Assembly: GCF_041821145.1 (NCBI RefSeq)
Contig: NZ_JBGUBC010000002.1
Location: forward strand, 62,001-126,000
Direction of reading: 5' to 3'
Length of the DNA: 64,000 bases
From: Halopenitus sp041821145
GTDB lineage: Archaea; Halobacteriota; Halobacteria; Halobacteriales; Haloferacaceae
Part shown: positions 17,765 to 26,858 of the stretch, piece after piece
Layout of the letters: each line of letters starts with the position of its first letter
Position numbering within the stretch: position 1 is the stretch's first letter
The notes under the pieces: generated by a model
What the model was told of the DNA's origin: nothing
Database searches by the model: none
What the model saw: only the letters and a program-made list of their open reading frames with translations
Program-made: the position numbers and the translations under genes

Positions 17765-19624
17765 ATGTGGCTCTCGTTTCTGGGGCGGACGAGCACGTCG
17801 ATCCCGCCGGTGACGCCCGAGATACTCCTCGTGTTCGCGATCATCGGGATCGCGCTCGTGTTGTTCGTCATCGAGCCACTGCCCATCGACATCGTCGCGG
17901 TGGCGATCCTGGTCACGCTCGTCATCCTCGAGCCGTGGACCGAAATCGATCCGGCCACCGGAGTCAGCGGGTTTTCGAGTCCAGCCACGATCACGGTCCT
18001 CGCAATGTTCGTCCTCAGTGAGGGGATTCGTCGATCGGGGCTCATCAACATCGTCGGCGCCGCGGTCGCCGAGCGGTTCGGCGACAGTCAGTTCAAACAG
18101 TTGCTTGCGGTGTTGGGGATCTCGGGAGGGACCGCCGGGATCATCAACAACACGCCGGTCGTCGCGATCATGATCCCCATGGTCAACACGATCTCGAAAC
18201 AGACCGGAATCTCCCCGTCCAAGCTGTTGATGCCGGTGTCGTTCGTGGCGATGTTGGGCGGCACCCTCACGCTCATCGGGACGTCCACGAACATCCTCGC
18301 CTCGGACGTCTCCGCCCGGCTCATCGATCATCCGTTCTCGATGTTCGAGTTTACACAATTGGGCGTTCTCGTGCTCCTCACCGGAACGGTCTACATCGCC
18401 ACGATCGGACGATATCTCCTTCCCGAGCGGATCACCGTCGACGAGGAGCTGATCGAGGAGTTCGGGATGGCGGAATACCTCACCGAGGTGGTCGTCCGTG
18501 CGGACTCGCCGCTTGTCGGTCGGACCGTGAACCGGGTCCTCCAGGGGACCGATCTCGACGTCGACGTCGTCCAGTTGGTCCGGGACGAACAGGTGTTCAC
18601 GGAGCCGCTCGCGCGCAAGGAGATACGACCGGACGACGTCTTCGTGATTCGAACCGACCGACGGAGCCTGCTCGATCTTCTGGACACCGAGGGCCTCGAT
18701 CTCGCTCCGGACGCCGAGGTCACGGAGGGAACCCTGGACGTCGAGGGCGAAAAGCGCGATCCCGAGGACGAACAGAGCCTGGTCGAGGTCGTCATCTCGC
18801 CGGAGGCCTCCATCATCGGCGAGACGCTCGAGACGGTGAACTTCCAGTCCCGCTATGATGCGACCGTGCTGGCGATCCGCCGCGGGGAACAGGTCATCCA
18901 CGCCCGGATGGACGAACGTCCTCTTCGTGGTGGGGACACCCTCCTGATTCAGGCGTCCGACGACACGATCCGGCGATTCGGAAGCGATCGAAACTTCGTG
19001 CTGGCCCGCGAGGTAGCCCGACCGGACTTCAGACGAAAGCGGATCCCTGTTGCAGTCGGAATCGTTCTTACGGTCGTCGCGCTCGCAGCGCTGGAAGTAC
19101 TTCCCATCCTCATCAGCGCGCTCGCGGGCATGGTCGCGATGGTCGCGACCGGTTGTGTCAAGCCGACGGAGGTCTATTCGTCAGTCGACTGGAGCGTCAT
19201 CTTCCTGCTCGCCGGGCTCATTCCCCTCGGAGTCGCCATGGAACGAACGGGCGGTGCCGAGTGGCTTGCAAGCGTCGCCGTCGTCGGGACCGTCGGACTG
19301 ACGCCGATCGTCGTGTTGGGCGTCTTCTATCTGTTCACCTCGCTCATCACGAACGTGGTGAGCAACAACGCCAGCGTCGTGTTGATGATCCCCGTTGCCG
19401 TCGACACGGCCGAGGCGATCGGTGCCGAGCCGTTCTCGTTCGTCCTGGCAGTCACCTTCGCGGCCTCGACGGCGCTCATGACCCCGATCGGCTATCAGAC
19501 GAACCTGATGGTCTACAGCCCCGGCGGCTACCGATTCACCGATTTCATCCGGGTCGGTGCTCCGCTGCAGGCGATCTTGACCGTCGTGACGACCCTCGGG
19601 ATCGTGTACTTCTGGGGCGTGTGA
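17765..19624 (+). CDS. SLC13-family permease with two RCK_C/TrkA_C domains
   Basis: 619 aa. Two membrane halves flank a cytoplasmic region with two TrkA_C-like domains (about residues 235-300 and 335-400, each with PLVGRTVNRV / ASIIGETLETV). GTAGIINNTPVVAI and SLITNVVSNNASVVL are the paired SNT-like substrate/Na+ motifs of divalent anion:Na+ symporters. Substrate may be sulfate or dicarboxylate. I set the start at ATG 17765, after a TTTTAC box near 17735, rather than the long upstream open frame that overlaps the lipid reductase. Confidence 0.9.
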   Translation: MWLSFLGRTSTSIPPVTPEILLVFAIIGIALVLFVIEPLPIDIVAVAILVTLVILEPWTEIDPATGVSGFSSPATITVLAMFVLSEGIRRSGLINIVGAAVAERFGDSQFKQLLAVLGISGGTAGIINNTPVVAIMIPMVNTISKQTGISPSKLLMPVSFVAMLGGTLTLIGTSTNILASDVSARLIDHPFSMFEFTQLGVLVLLTGTVYIATIGRYLLPERITVDEELIEEFGMAEYLTEVVVRADSPLVGRTVNRVLQGTDLDVDVVQLVRDEQVFTEPLARKEIRPDDVFVIRTDRRSLLDLLDTEGLDLAPDAEVTEGTLDVEGEKRDPEDEQSLVEVVISPEASIIGETLETVNFQSRYDATVLAIRRGEQVIHARMDERPLRGGDTLLIQASDDTIRRFGSDRNFVLAREVARPDFRRKRIPVAVGIVLTVVALAALEVLPILISALAGMVAMVATGCVKPTEVYSSVDWSVIFLLAGLIPLGVAMERTGGAEWLASVAVVGTVGLTPIVVLGVFYLFTSLITNVVSNNASVVLMIPVAVDTAEAIGAEPFSFVLAVTFAASTALMTPIGYQTNLMVYSPGGYRFTDFIRVGAPLQAILTVVTTLGIVYFWGV

Positions 19625-19684
19625 AAACGATCGCCCCCGGAGCGTGTGAGAAGAATTATTCGGGGGCGGATCCCTGCGTTAGGT

Positions 19685-20815
19685 ATGGCATCACCGACCT
19701 TTTCGGACCGGATCGAGCGGATACCGGCAAGCGGGATCCGCGAGGTGTTCGACGCGGCGGGCGAGGACGCGATCAACCTCGGACTCGGCCAGCCGGACTT
19801 TCCCGCACCCAACCACGCTCGGGAGGCTGCCGTCGAGGCCATCCGTGCCGGCAGGGCGGACGGGTATACCCCGAATCGGGGGATCAAACCCCTTCGGGAG
19901 GCGATCGTCGCCAAACACGAACGCGATCAGGGCGTCGAGATCGACACCGATGACGTGATCGCGACCGCGGGTGGCAGCGAGGCATTACATCTCGCGTTGG
20001 AGGCGCACGTCGGCGATGGTGACGAGGTGCTCGTCCCGGACCCGGGCTTCGTCTCCTACGCCGCGCTCACGACGCTCACTGGTGCCGAGCCGGTCTCGGT
20101 CCCGCTCCGTGAGGACCTGACCATCGATCCCGCGGCGATCGAGGACGCCATCACCGAGGACACGCGAGCGTTCATCGTCAACTCGCCAGCGAACCCGACG
20201 GGCGCCGTCGCCTCCCCGGAGGACGTCGAGGAGTTCGCACGGATCGCCCGGGAACACGACGTCCTGTGCATCTCCGATGAAGTCTACGAGTACACGGTTT
20301 TCGAGGGCGAACACCGATCGCCGATGGAGTTCGACGCCGGTGGCAACGTCGTGGTCGTCCACTCCGTCTCGAAGCTCTACTCGATGACCGGTTGGCGACT
20401 GGGATGGGTCACGGCGGAATCGGAGCGCATCGACCGCATGCTGCGTATCCACCAGTACGTTCAGGCGTGTGCATCCGCGCCCGCACAGTTCGCCGCCGAA
20501 GCCGCGCTCACTGGTGATCAGTCCATCGTCGAGGAGATGACCGCGTCGTTCGAACGGCGCCGCGACCTCCTGCTCGATGGCTTTGCGGAGATCGGTCTCG
20601 AGTGTGCGACCCCGAGCGGCGCCTTCTACGCGATGCCGAAGGTCCCGGACGGCTTCATCGAGGAGTGTCTCGATCGCGGGGTGGTGATCGTCCCGGGCGA
20701 GGCGTTCGGCGACCACGGCGAGGGATACGCACGGATCTCGTATGCGACCGACGAGGCGGAACTGGAGGAGGCACTCTCGGTAATGGGGGCGGCCTACGAC
20801 GCCGTCGTCGAGTGA
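19685..20815 (+). CDS. Class I/II PLP-dependent aminotransferase
   Basis: 376 aa. NLGLGQPDFPAP, NSPANPTGAV, and the PLP-lysine region HSVSKLYSMTGWRLGW (Lys in SVSK) define an aspartate/aromatic-type aminotransferase of subgroup I-gamma. The amino-acid specificity cannot be read from sequence. ATG 19685 is preferred to an upstream in-frame start at 19646; an AATTATT element near 19654 supports it. Confidence 0.93.
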   Translation: MASPTFSDRIERIPASGIREVFDAAGEDAINLGLGQPDFPAPNHAREAAVEAIRAGRADGYTPNRGIKPLREAIVAKHERDQGVEIDTDDVIATAGGSEALHLALEAHVGDGDEVLVPDPGFVSYAALTTLTGAEPVSVPLREDLTIDPAAIEDAITEDTRAFIVNSPANPTGAVASPEDVEEFARIAREHDVLCISDEVYEYTVFEGEHRSPMEFDAGGNVVVVHSVSKLYSMTGWRLGWVTAESERIDRMLRIHQYVQACASAPAQFAAEAALTGDQSIVEEMTASFERRRDLLLDGFAEIGLECATPSGAFYAMPKVPDGFIEECLDRGVVIVPGEAFGDHGEGYARISYATDEAELEEALSVMGAAYDAVVE

Positions 20816-20839
20816 CGCGAGGCGAACTGGCGACGGATC

Positions 20840-21313
20840 TCAAACCGGTTCGAAGACGTGTAGCGGCCAATCTTCCTCGTGAGAGAGCGCCGCGTCCGGG
20901 AGTTCGTCGGGGCCGCGAACCGTCACTCGAACGCCCATTCCGATCTCGGTCTCCTCGTAGGCCGCCTCAAGGCGCCCCGTCAGGCGCGCTCCCGTTCCGA
21001 GTTCGACGATGGCGACGGTAAACGGTGCGAGATCGACAAACCTCGGTGGGGGTCGTGCAACTTCGGTGTAGGAGATCACCGTCCCGGTGTCGGGCTGTCG
21101 CTCGATCTCGAGATCACGGCTGCCGCAGGCGTAACAGGCCGGCCGAGGAGGGATCAGCCGCGTGTCACACGCCGAGCATCGAACGCCGAGTAGCACTCCG
21201 TCGGCTAACGCGTCGAAAAATCCCGGGAGCGTGTAGGGGTTTTCCGCAGTCACGTCGTCCGGGGTCCGGGGAGGCCCGTTCGTGGCCGTCCAGTCGGGGG
21301 CGTCATCGTCCAT
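20840..21313 (-). CDS. DUF35 OB-fold protein with zinc ribbon, partner of upstream thiolase
   Basis: 157 aa. Rubredoxin-like zinc ribbon CSACDTRLIPPRPACYACG, then an OB-fold (DTGTVISYTEVARPP). DUF35 proteins scaffold thiolase/HMG-CoA synthase complexes in archaea and channel acyl-CoA. The ATG lies 2 bp after the thiolase stop, so the pair is an operon. All four ribbon cysteines are present, unlike the second DUF35 gene at 55594-56097. Confidence 0.9.
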   Translation of the reverse strand: MDDDAPDWTATNGPPRTPDDVTAENPYTLPGFFDALADGVLLGVRCSACDTRLIPPRPACYACGSRDLEIERQPDTGTVISYTEVARPPPRFVDLAPFTVAIVELGTGARLTGRLEAAYEETEIGMGVRVTVRGPDELPDAALSHEEDWPLHVFEPV

Positions 21314-21315
21314 CG

Positions 21316-22488
21316 TCAGGTGCCTCCTACTGTGAGGACGTGTGCGACGGTAGCGGCGTCCGCAACGCCGCCCTCGTTGATCAGGAGTGCGGTGTCGGCA
21401 CCAGGAACCTGACGGTCACCTGCCCGTCCGGTCAGTTGTTCGTAGGCCTCGACGGCCTGGGCGAGTCCGGTCGCTCCGATCGGGTGTCCTCTGGCCTTGA
21501 GTCCCCCGCTCGTGCTGAGACGGACGTTCGTCCACCCGTCGGACCGCTCGGCGGGCGGGCGTGAACTCTCGAACCCGCGACCACGGGGAGCGAAGCCGGC
21601 GGCCTCGGCCAGCAACGCCTCGGAGATCGTGAAGGCATCGTGGACCTCGGCGACGTCAACGTCCTCGGGATCGATTCCGGCTCCATCGTAGGCGCGCTCG
21701 GTAGCAACGTGTGCTCCCTCGATGACCGTCAGATTCCGGTCGGCGACGCCGATGTTGTTCGTTGCGGCTCCGGATCCCGCGACGCGAACCGACGTCGCTC
21801 GTGAACCGACCGCGGAGGCGACCTCCTCGCTGGCGACCAGGACGGCCGCCGCGCCGTCGCTGATAGGCGCGCAGTCGAACAGTTTGAGCGGTCGTGCGAC
21901 GTACTCCGACCCAAGCACGGTCTCCACGTCGATCTCCTCGCCGAAGTGGGCGCGCGGATTCGCCGCCGCATTCTCGTGGTTCTTGACGGCGATCCGCGCG
22001 AGATCCGCCTCGGTCGCGTCGGTCTCGTGGAGATATCGCTGTGCGAGGAGCGCGTACTGGCTGGGCGCGGTGACGCCCGAACGCTGTTCGAGCGGTCGGT
22101 CGAATGCCGCCGAAAGCGATTCCGTCGCCAGCGCGGAACCGCCGGCCGTCATCTTCTCGATCCCGCACGCGAGAACGGCGTCGTGAGTTCCCGTTCGGAC
22201 GTCCCTGACGGCGTGACGCAACGCCAATGCCCCCGCCGCGGCGCAGGCTTCGACGCGTTCGGCCGGCGTAAACCGGAGTCCACACCACTCCGCGAGGATC
22301 GTCCCGTACAGTATCTGGTGTTCGTATCGCTCGGACTGGTTGCCGACGTAGACGGCGTCGACGATCTCGGCCGGATCGGGTACCCCGTCGAACGCCTCGG
22401 TCATGGCCGCGGTGAAGAGATCCCTACCGGTGAGGTCCGTACTGCCGATCGGCGAGAGCCCGACGGACACGATGTGGGGGTCTGACAC
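21316..22488 (-). CDS. Thiolase family protein (DUF35-associated)
   Basis: 390 aa. N-terminal nucleophile region RVEACAAAGALAL keeps a cysteine; GHPIGATGLAQ is the conserved His motif. The C-terminal catalytic Cys-Gly-Gly region reads LLINEGGVADAA and has no cysteine. GTG 22488 is chosen: GTTAAGAA at 22511-22518 puts the transcript start there; in-frame ATGs upstream (22533, 22575) lie beyond this box. Likely acts on acyl-CoA with the DUF35 partner; reaction direction unknown. Confidence 0.88.
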   Translation of the reverse strand: MSDPHIVSVGLSPIGSTDLTGRDLFTAAMTEAFDGVPDPAEIVDAVYVGNQSERYEHQILYGTILAEWCGLRFTPAERVEACAAAGALALRHAVRDVRTGTHDAVLACGIEKMTAGGSALATESLSAAFDRPLEQRSGVTAPSQYALLAQRYLHETDATEADLARIAVKNHENAAANPRAHFGEEIDVETVLGSEYVARPLKLFDCAPISDGAAAVLVASEEVASAVGSRATSVRVAGSGAATNNIGVADRNLTVIEGAHVATERAYDGAGIDPEDVDVAEVHDAFTISEALLAEAAGFAPRGRGFESSRPPAERSDGWTNVRLSTSGGLKARGHPIGATGLAQAVEAYEQLTGRAGDRQVPGADTALLINEGGVADAATVAHVLTVGGT

Positions 22489-22669
22489 GCTCGCGTGTTC
22501 GGAAGGTCCGTTCTTAACAGTTCGGCAGGTCATCACGCCAGCCGGATTCGAATCCCGCCTCACCACTGGGCACAACGGCTAAGCGAGCCTGTGCCAATCC
22601 GGGTGACGTGCACCGATGCTCACAGTCGCCACGATTACGGTGCTCACCCGGCAGAAACTCGGTTGGGGT

Positions 22670-23113
22670 TTAGTCGTCCGCGCCCTCGCCCTCATTCGTC
22701 GCCCCTTCGTCGGCCGCCTCAGAAAGCATCTTCGCGGAGATCGCCGCCGGAAGCAACTCACCGAGGACGTAGGTCGTCGATTCCCCGTCCCCCTCGTCAC
22801 AGACGATCACCAGATCCGGGTCACAGAATTCCACGAGCGTCTGGCGACACATCCCACACGGCGTCACCCCGTCGCGAACGCCCGAGGAAACTGCCAGCCG
22901 ATCGAACTCCTCGTGCCCGTTTGTGACCGCCTTCGCGATCGCGACTTCCTCGGCGTGAAGGCTGTTCGAGTAGTTCGCGTTCTCGAGGTTGCAGCCGGTA
23001 TGGATGGTCCCGTCCGCGGTCCGGAGCGCGGCACCGACCGAGTACTCCGAATACGGGACATGAGCGTTCGTGAGCGCGTCTCGAGCTCGCTCGATCAGCG
23101 GATCGATGTCCAT
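22670..23113 (-). CDS. cdd: Cytidine deaminase
   Basis: 147 aa zinc enzyme converting cytidine/deoxycytidine to uridine forms. Substrate strand NLENANYSNSLHAEEVAI contains the HAE zinc/proton-shuttle motif, and TPCGMCRQTLVEF the PCxxC zinc pair. The acidic tail of about 15 residues is typical of haloarchaea. GTTTTATC at about 23137-23144 supports ATG 23113. Three tandem 15-bp repeats lie just upstream. Confidence 0.95.
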   Translation of the reverse strand: MDIDPLIERARDALTNAHVPYSEYSVGAALRTADGTIHTGCNLENANYSNSLHAEEVAIAKAVTNGHEEFDRLAVSSGVRDGVTPCGMCRQTLVEFCDPDLVIVCDEGDGESTTYVLGELLPAAISAKMLSEAADEGATNEGEGADD

Positions 23114-23165
23114 ATGCACCCCATCGGTGACGCTTGCGATAAAACCCACGAGGCGGTCATGAATG

Positions 23166-23210
23166 GGATGGCGATCGGTCGGATGGCGATCGGTCGGATG
23201 GCGATCGGTC
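23166..23210. repeat. Three perfect 15-bp tandem repeats upstream of cdd
   Basis: The unit GGATGGCGATCGGTC occurs three times without gaps at 23166-23180, 23181-23195 and 23196-23210. It begins about 22 bp upstream of the cdd TATA-like element and lies between cdd and the MaoC gene. Confidence 0.9.
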
Positions 23211-23285
23211 GAGCGTGGTCGGCCGATCGCGGTCGGAACGTCGGTCACCACGCTCAGGACGTCTTGTTCGACCGATCGCAGGGCG

Positions 23286-23759
23286 CTACTTGCTCGTGGC
23301 GCGCTTTTTCGAAAGAACCGTGCGGTCGAACTCGCAGACGAGCCTGTCGTCTGCCGGGTCGTCGCCCTCGATCGCGAAGGCTTCGACGTGCATCGTGACG
23401 ACCCCTCGATCGCCGTCGCTCGTCTCGCGTTTGTCGGTCACCGTCGATCGAGCACGTATCGTGTCGCCGTGAAAGACGGGGTTCGGGTGTTCGACCGCGT
23501 CGTATCCGAGGTTCGCAACGATGGTTCCGTCCGTCGTCTCGGGAATGGTGAGCGCGACGGCGAGCGAGAGGGTGTACAGGCCGTTGACGATCCGCTCGCC
23601 GAAGGTCGTCTCGGCGGCGAAGGCCGCGTCAAGGTGGAGCGGCTGTCCGTTCATCGTCAGATCACAGAACCGCTGGTTGTCCGATTCGCTTATGGTGCGC
23701 CGTGTGGCGTGATCGATCGTTTCGCCGCGTTCGAACTCCTCGTAGTGGCGCCCGGTCAC
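23286..23759 (-). CDS. MaoC-like (hot-dog) dehydratase domain protein
   Basis: 157 aa. RHYEEFERGETIDHATRRTI, then FGERIVNGLYTLSL (hydratase 2 motif region) and VFHGDTIRARSTV are the hot-dog dehydratase pattern; acts on an enoyl-CoA or is an itaconyl/mesaconyl-type hydratase. Start uncertain: GTG 23759 lies 27 nt after GGATTAATACGG at about 23781-23792, so I prefer it; a GTG at 23795 within that box is the alternative. Confidence 0.8.
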   Translation of the reverse strand: MTGRHYEEFERGETIDHATRRTISESDNQRFCDLTMNGQPLHLDAAFAAETTFGERIVNGLYTLSLAVALTIPETTDGTIVANLGYDAVEHPNPVFHGDTIRARSTVTDKRETSDGDRGVVTMHVEAFAIEGDDPADDRLVCEFDRTVLSKKRATSK

Positions 23760-23910
23760 ACGTGTCCACTCCGGCGACTCCGTATTAATCCTCACGACCA
23801 AGCCGAACCAGGGCTCGACGGAGCGTCTTCTTCTCGCCCAGCGATCGCCCGGCGATGCTTCGGAAGGCGGCCACAACCGACGCCGATGTGATCGACACGG
23901 GTCACCGATT

Positions 23911-23994
23911 GGTGACGGAATGACCGTGTTTGGTAACCGAATACCCGCATTTAGTGACCGAATAGCCGTGTTTAGTGCGAAATTCCGGTGTTCG
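23911..23994. repeat. Four 21-bp degenerate direct repeats upstream of gdhB
   Basis: Units start at 23911, 23932, 23953 and 23974, each exactly 21 bp. Shared features are GTGACCGAAT near the start and CCGTGTTT at the end; the last copy is the weakest. An inverted GTCACC-GATT-GGTGAC (about 23901-23916) overlaps the first unit. Confidence 0.8.
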
Positions 23995-24103
23995 ATGACT
24001 CGTTTCGGTTCTTCCGTTCACCGCGTGTATGAGTTGGCAATGGGTACCACGATGGCGACTCCGAGACGGTACAGTTAACCACGCGCATATATCTTTATCG
24101 CGT

Positions 24104-25357
24104 ATGTCGAACGATGCCAACCCGTTCGAAAGTCTCCAAGAACAAATCGGCGATGCAGCCGCGCACCTCGATGTCGACGAGGGCGTCATCGAGCGGCTCC
24201 AGAATCCCGAGCGAATACTCGAGACGAACCTGACCGTCGAACTCGACGACGGATCCCTCGAGACGGTTCGGGCCTACCGATCGCAGTTCAACGGCGACCG
24301 TGGTCCCTACAAGGGTGGAATTCGGTATCATCCGGGCGTCACGCGTGATGAGGTGAAGGCGCTTTCAGGATGGATGGCGTATAAATGCGCCATAGTCGAC
24401 ATCCCCTACGGCGGCGGAAAGGGCGGGATCAGCATCGATCCTGCACAGTACTCCGAAACCGAACTCGAGCGGATCACTCGTGCGTTCGCGACTGAACTTC
24501 GCCCGATCATCGGCGAGGACCGCGACATCCCGGCACCCGACGTCAACACGGGCCAGCGGGAGATGAACTGGATCAAGGACACCTACGAGACCCTTGAGAA
24601 CACGACCGCGCCCGGCGTCATCACCGGGAAGGCGATCGACTCCGGCGGCTCCGAGGGTCGCGTCGAGGCAACTGGCCGCTCGACGATGCTTGCCGCACGC
24701 GACATTTTCGACTGGATCGGCAAGGAAATGGTCGGCGCATCGGTGGCGGTTCAAGGATACGGAAACGCCGGGTGGATCACCGCAGACCTTCTCGAAGACC
24801 TCGGCGCCACGGTCGTGGCAGTCTCCGACTCCTCGGGTGGGATCCACGATCCACGTGGGTTGGATGCCAAGGACGTCAAAGAGCACAAAAACGACACCGG
24901 AAGCGTCGTCGGATACGGGGAGACGACGGAGATCACGAACGAGGATCTGCTCACCCTCGACGTCGACCTACTCGTCCCGGCCGCCCTTGAGAACGCGATC
25001 GACGCCGAACTCGCGGAGGACGTGCAGGCCGACGTCATTTCCGAGGCCGCAAACGGGCCGCTCACGCCCGGTGCCGACGAGGTCCTGGCCGACCGCGACG
25101 TCTGGGTGGTCCCGGACATCCTCGCGAACGCCGGGGGCGTCACCGTTTCCTACTTCGAGTGGGTTCAGAACAGACAGCGGTTCAGCTGGAGCGAACGCAA
25201 GGTGAACGAGGAACTCGAGCAGGTCATGTCCGACGCCTTCGACGCGCTCATCGATGCCTACGAGGAGCACGACCTGCCGAACCTTCGAACCGCGGCCTAC
25301 GTCGTCGCGTTGAAACGCGTCGTCGACGCCTACGAGCAGGCCGGTAACTGGCCCTGA
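24104..25357 (+). CDS. gdhB: Glu/Leu/Phe/Val dehydrogenase (glutamate dehydrogenase GdhB-type)
   Basis: 417 aa hexameric NAD(P)-dependent enzyme interconverting glutamate and 2-oxoglutarate + ammonia. Substrate-site GPYKGGIRYHP and MAYKCAIVDIPYGGGKGG (catalytic Lys), IPAPDVNTGQREM, and the Rossmann motif VQGYGNAG. Length matches the family. ATG 24104 (MSNDANPFESLQEQIG) was chosen; two AT elements lie upstream (GTTAAC near 24075, ATATATC near 24087), the first having normal leaderless spacing. Confidence 0.95.
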   Translation: MSNDANPFESLQEQIGDAAAHLDVDEGVIERLQNPERILETNLTVELDDGSLETVRAYRSQFNGDRGPYKGGIRYHPGVTRDEVKALSGWMAYKCAIVDIPYGGGKGGISIDPAQYSETELERITRAFATELRPIIGEDRDIPAPDVNTGQREMNWIKDTYETLENTTAPGVITGKAIDSGGSEGRVEATGRSTMLAARDIFDWIGKEMVGASVAVQGYGNAGWITADLLEDLGATVVAVSDSSGGIHDPRGLDAKDVKEHKNDTGSVVGYGETTEITNEDLLTLDVDLLVPAALENAIDAELAEDVQADVISEAANGPLTPGADEVLADRDVWVVPDILANAGGVTVSYFEWVQNRQRFSWSERKVNEELEQVMSDAFDALIDAYEEHDLPNLRTAAYVVALKRVVDAYEQAGNWP

Positions 25358-25366
25358 TCGGTCCGT

Positions 25367-25750
25367 TTATGCCGTCGCGTCGGCCGACTCGAGCTGCTCG
25401 GCCAGGTGGGCGGCGATAGGCACGTCGGCCGACTCGACGAATCGAGCGACTTCCTCGCCGTTGCGCTCGACGACGACCGTCGGGATCAACTCGATCCCGT
25501 ACTCCTCGACGCCGGGCCCGTGCTTCGACCCGTCGTCGTCCTTCTCGACCGGATGATGTTCGATCCGGTCATCGGGCACGCCGGCCGCATCGAGGGCGGC
25601 CGCGAAGTCCGGAAGCTGGCTTCGACAGTCACCACACCAGTCGCCGCCCCAGACTTTGAAGACGTATTCATCGCTCCCAAGAGTCTCGATCACGTCCTCG
25701 TACCCGGCCGGGCTCCACGCCGTGTTCGGCTGCATCGTCCGTAGCGTCAT
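25367..25750 (-). CDS. Thioredoxin-family protein with WCGDC active site
   Basis: 127 aa. The redox centre GGDWCGDCRSQLPDF is a thioredoxin-fold CxxC, and ELIPTVVVERNGEEVARFVES holds the cis-Pro strand. No signal peptide, so a cytoplasmic thiol oxidoreductase. GGCTTATAAGC at about 25769-25779 is a good TATA for ATG 25750. Tail-to-tail with gdhB, 9 bp apart. Confidence 0.9.
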   Translation of the reverse strand: MTLRTMQPNTAWSPAGYEDVIETLGSDEYVFKVWGGDWCGDCRSQLPDFAAALDAAGVPDDRIEHHPVEKDDDGSKHGPGVEEYGIELIPTVVVERNGEEVARFVESADVPIAAHLAEQLESADATA

Positions 25751-25888
25751 GGCGAGGGATATGGACGCCTCGCTTATAAGCCGCGTGTCGGCGGCCGGTT
25801 TCGACGGCATCGAACCGCTCGTGGCGCTCGGTCGTCCCCCGTCGCGCGACCGGAGAGGGTTTAGGCCCCCTCGACGTAGTCACCACCG

Positions 25889-26803
25889 ATGGACGACGGC
25901 ATCCTCGAGAGCATCGGATCGCCGCTGGTCCGCGTCTCGTCTCCCGAGGGGACCACGGTGGCCGCAAAGGTCGAATCGAAGAATCCCGGCGGATCCGCAA
26001 AGGACCGTCCCGCGCTCTACATGATCGAGGCCGCGGAAGAACGCGGCGAACTCTCACCCGGCGACGGGATCGTGGAGGCGACTTCCGGGAACACCGGGAT
26101 CGGGGTCGCGACGATCGGCGCCGTAAAGGGCTATGACGTCACGATCGTGATGCCCGAATCGAAATCACCCGAACGTCGCGAGATAATGCGCGCCTACGGC
26201 GCCGAGATCGAACTCGTCGAGGGGAGCATCGCCGCGGCCAACGATCGGGCCGACGAACTCGAGGCTGAGGAGGGACTCATCCAGCTTCGGCAATTCGAGA
26301 ATCCGGCGAACCCGCGTTCCCACTACGAAACGACCGCAGCGGAGATCCTCGAACAGCGCGAAGAGCGACCGATAGATGCCCTCGTCGCCGGCGTCGGGAC
26401 CGGCGGAACGATCACGGGGATCGGCAGGCGGCTTCGGGAGGAGTTTCCGGACCTCCGGATCGATGCCGTTGAGCCGGCCGAAAGCGCCGTCCTCTCCGGC
26501 GAGGACCCGACTGGTGACTCGTTTCAGGGGATGGGTCCGGGATTCGTTTCCCCGAACCTCGACGTCGAACTGCTCGACGAGATACACCCGATCGAGCTGT
26601 CCGACGCGGAGGCGGAGTGTCGTCGGCTCGCTCGCGAGGAGGGGATCTTCGTCGGCCAGTCCTCCGGCGCCTCGAACCTCGCCGCGAAGACGGTCGCCCG
26701 CGAGCTTCGGGACGCCGGCACCTATGCCGGCGAGGAGCCGCTCGTGATCACGGTCTTTTGGGATAGTGGCGAGCGATACATGTCGACCGGGATGTTCGAT
26801 TGA
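25889..26803 (+). CDS. PLP-dependent cysteine synthase family protein
   Basis: 304 aa fold-type II PLP enzyme. ESKNPGGSAKDRPAL contains the PLP lysine, ATSGNTGIGVA the substrate loop, and VAGVGTGGTITGIGR the phosphate-binding loop; GIFVGQSSGAS is the C-terminal motif. Most likely O-acetyl- or O-phosphoserine sulfhydrylase; cystathionine beta-synthase-type activity is possible. GTTTAGG at about 25858 precedes by the usual spacing. Confidence 0.93.
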   Translation: MDDGILESIGSPLVRVSSPEGTTVAAKVESKNPGGSAKDRPALYMIEAAEERGELSPGDGIVEATSGNTGIGVATIGAVKGYDVTIVMPESKSPERREIMRAYGAEIELVEGSIAAANDRADELEAEEGLIQLRQFENPANPRSHYETTAAEILEQREERPIDALVAGVGTGGTITGIGRRLREEFPDLRIDAVEPAESAVLSGEDPTGDSFQGMGPGFVSPNLDVELLDEIHPIELSDAEAECRRLAREEGIFVGQSSGASNLAAKTVARELRDAGTYAGEEPLVITVFWDSGERYMSTGMFD

Positions 26804-26858
26804 GGCGTTCGACCGGCCGGGAGTCGATCGGTGATCCCACCCGTCGGATGGGGGTCGC

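Noticed and set aside
22545..22566. tRNA T-arm-like GGATTCGAATCC near the thiolase promoter
   Set aside because: It is a 12-bp palindrome, but the flanking bases do not form a 5-bp T-stem on either strand, and there is no acceptor, D-arm or anticodon arm around it.
23902..24189. Minus-strand frame with a repeated GYSVTKH heptapeptide
   Set aside because: The peptide repeat only reflects the 21-bp DNA repeats upstream of gdhB, and the remainder is antisense to the gdhB N-terminus.
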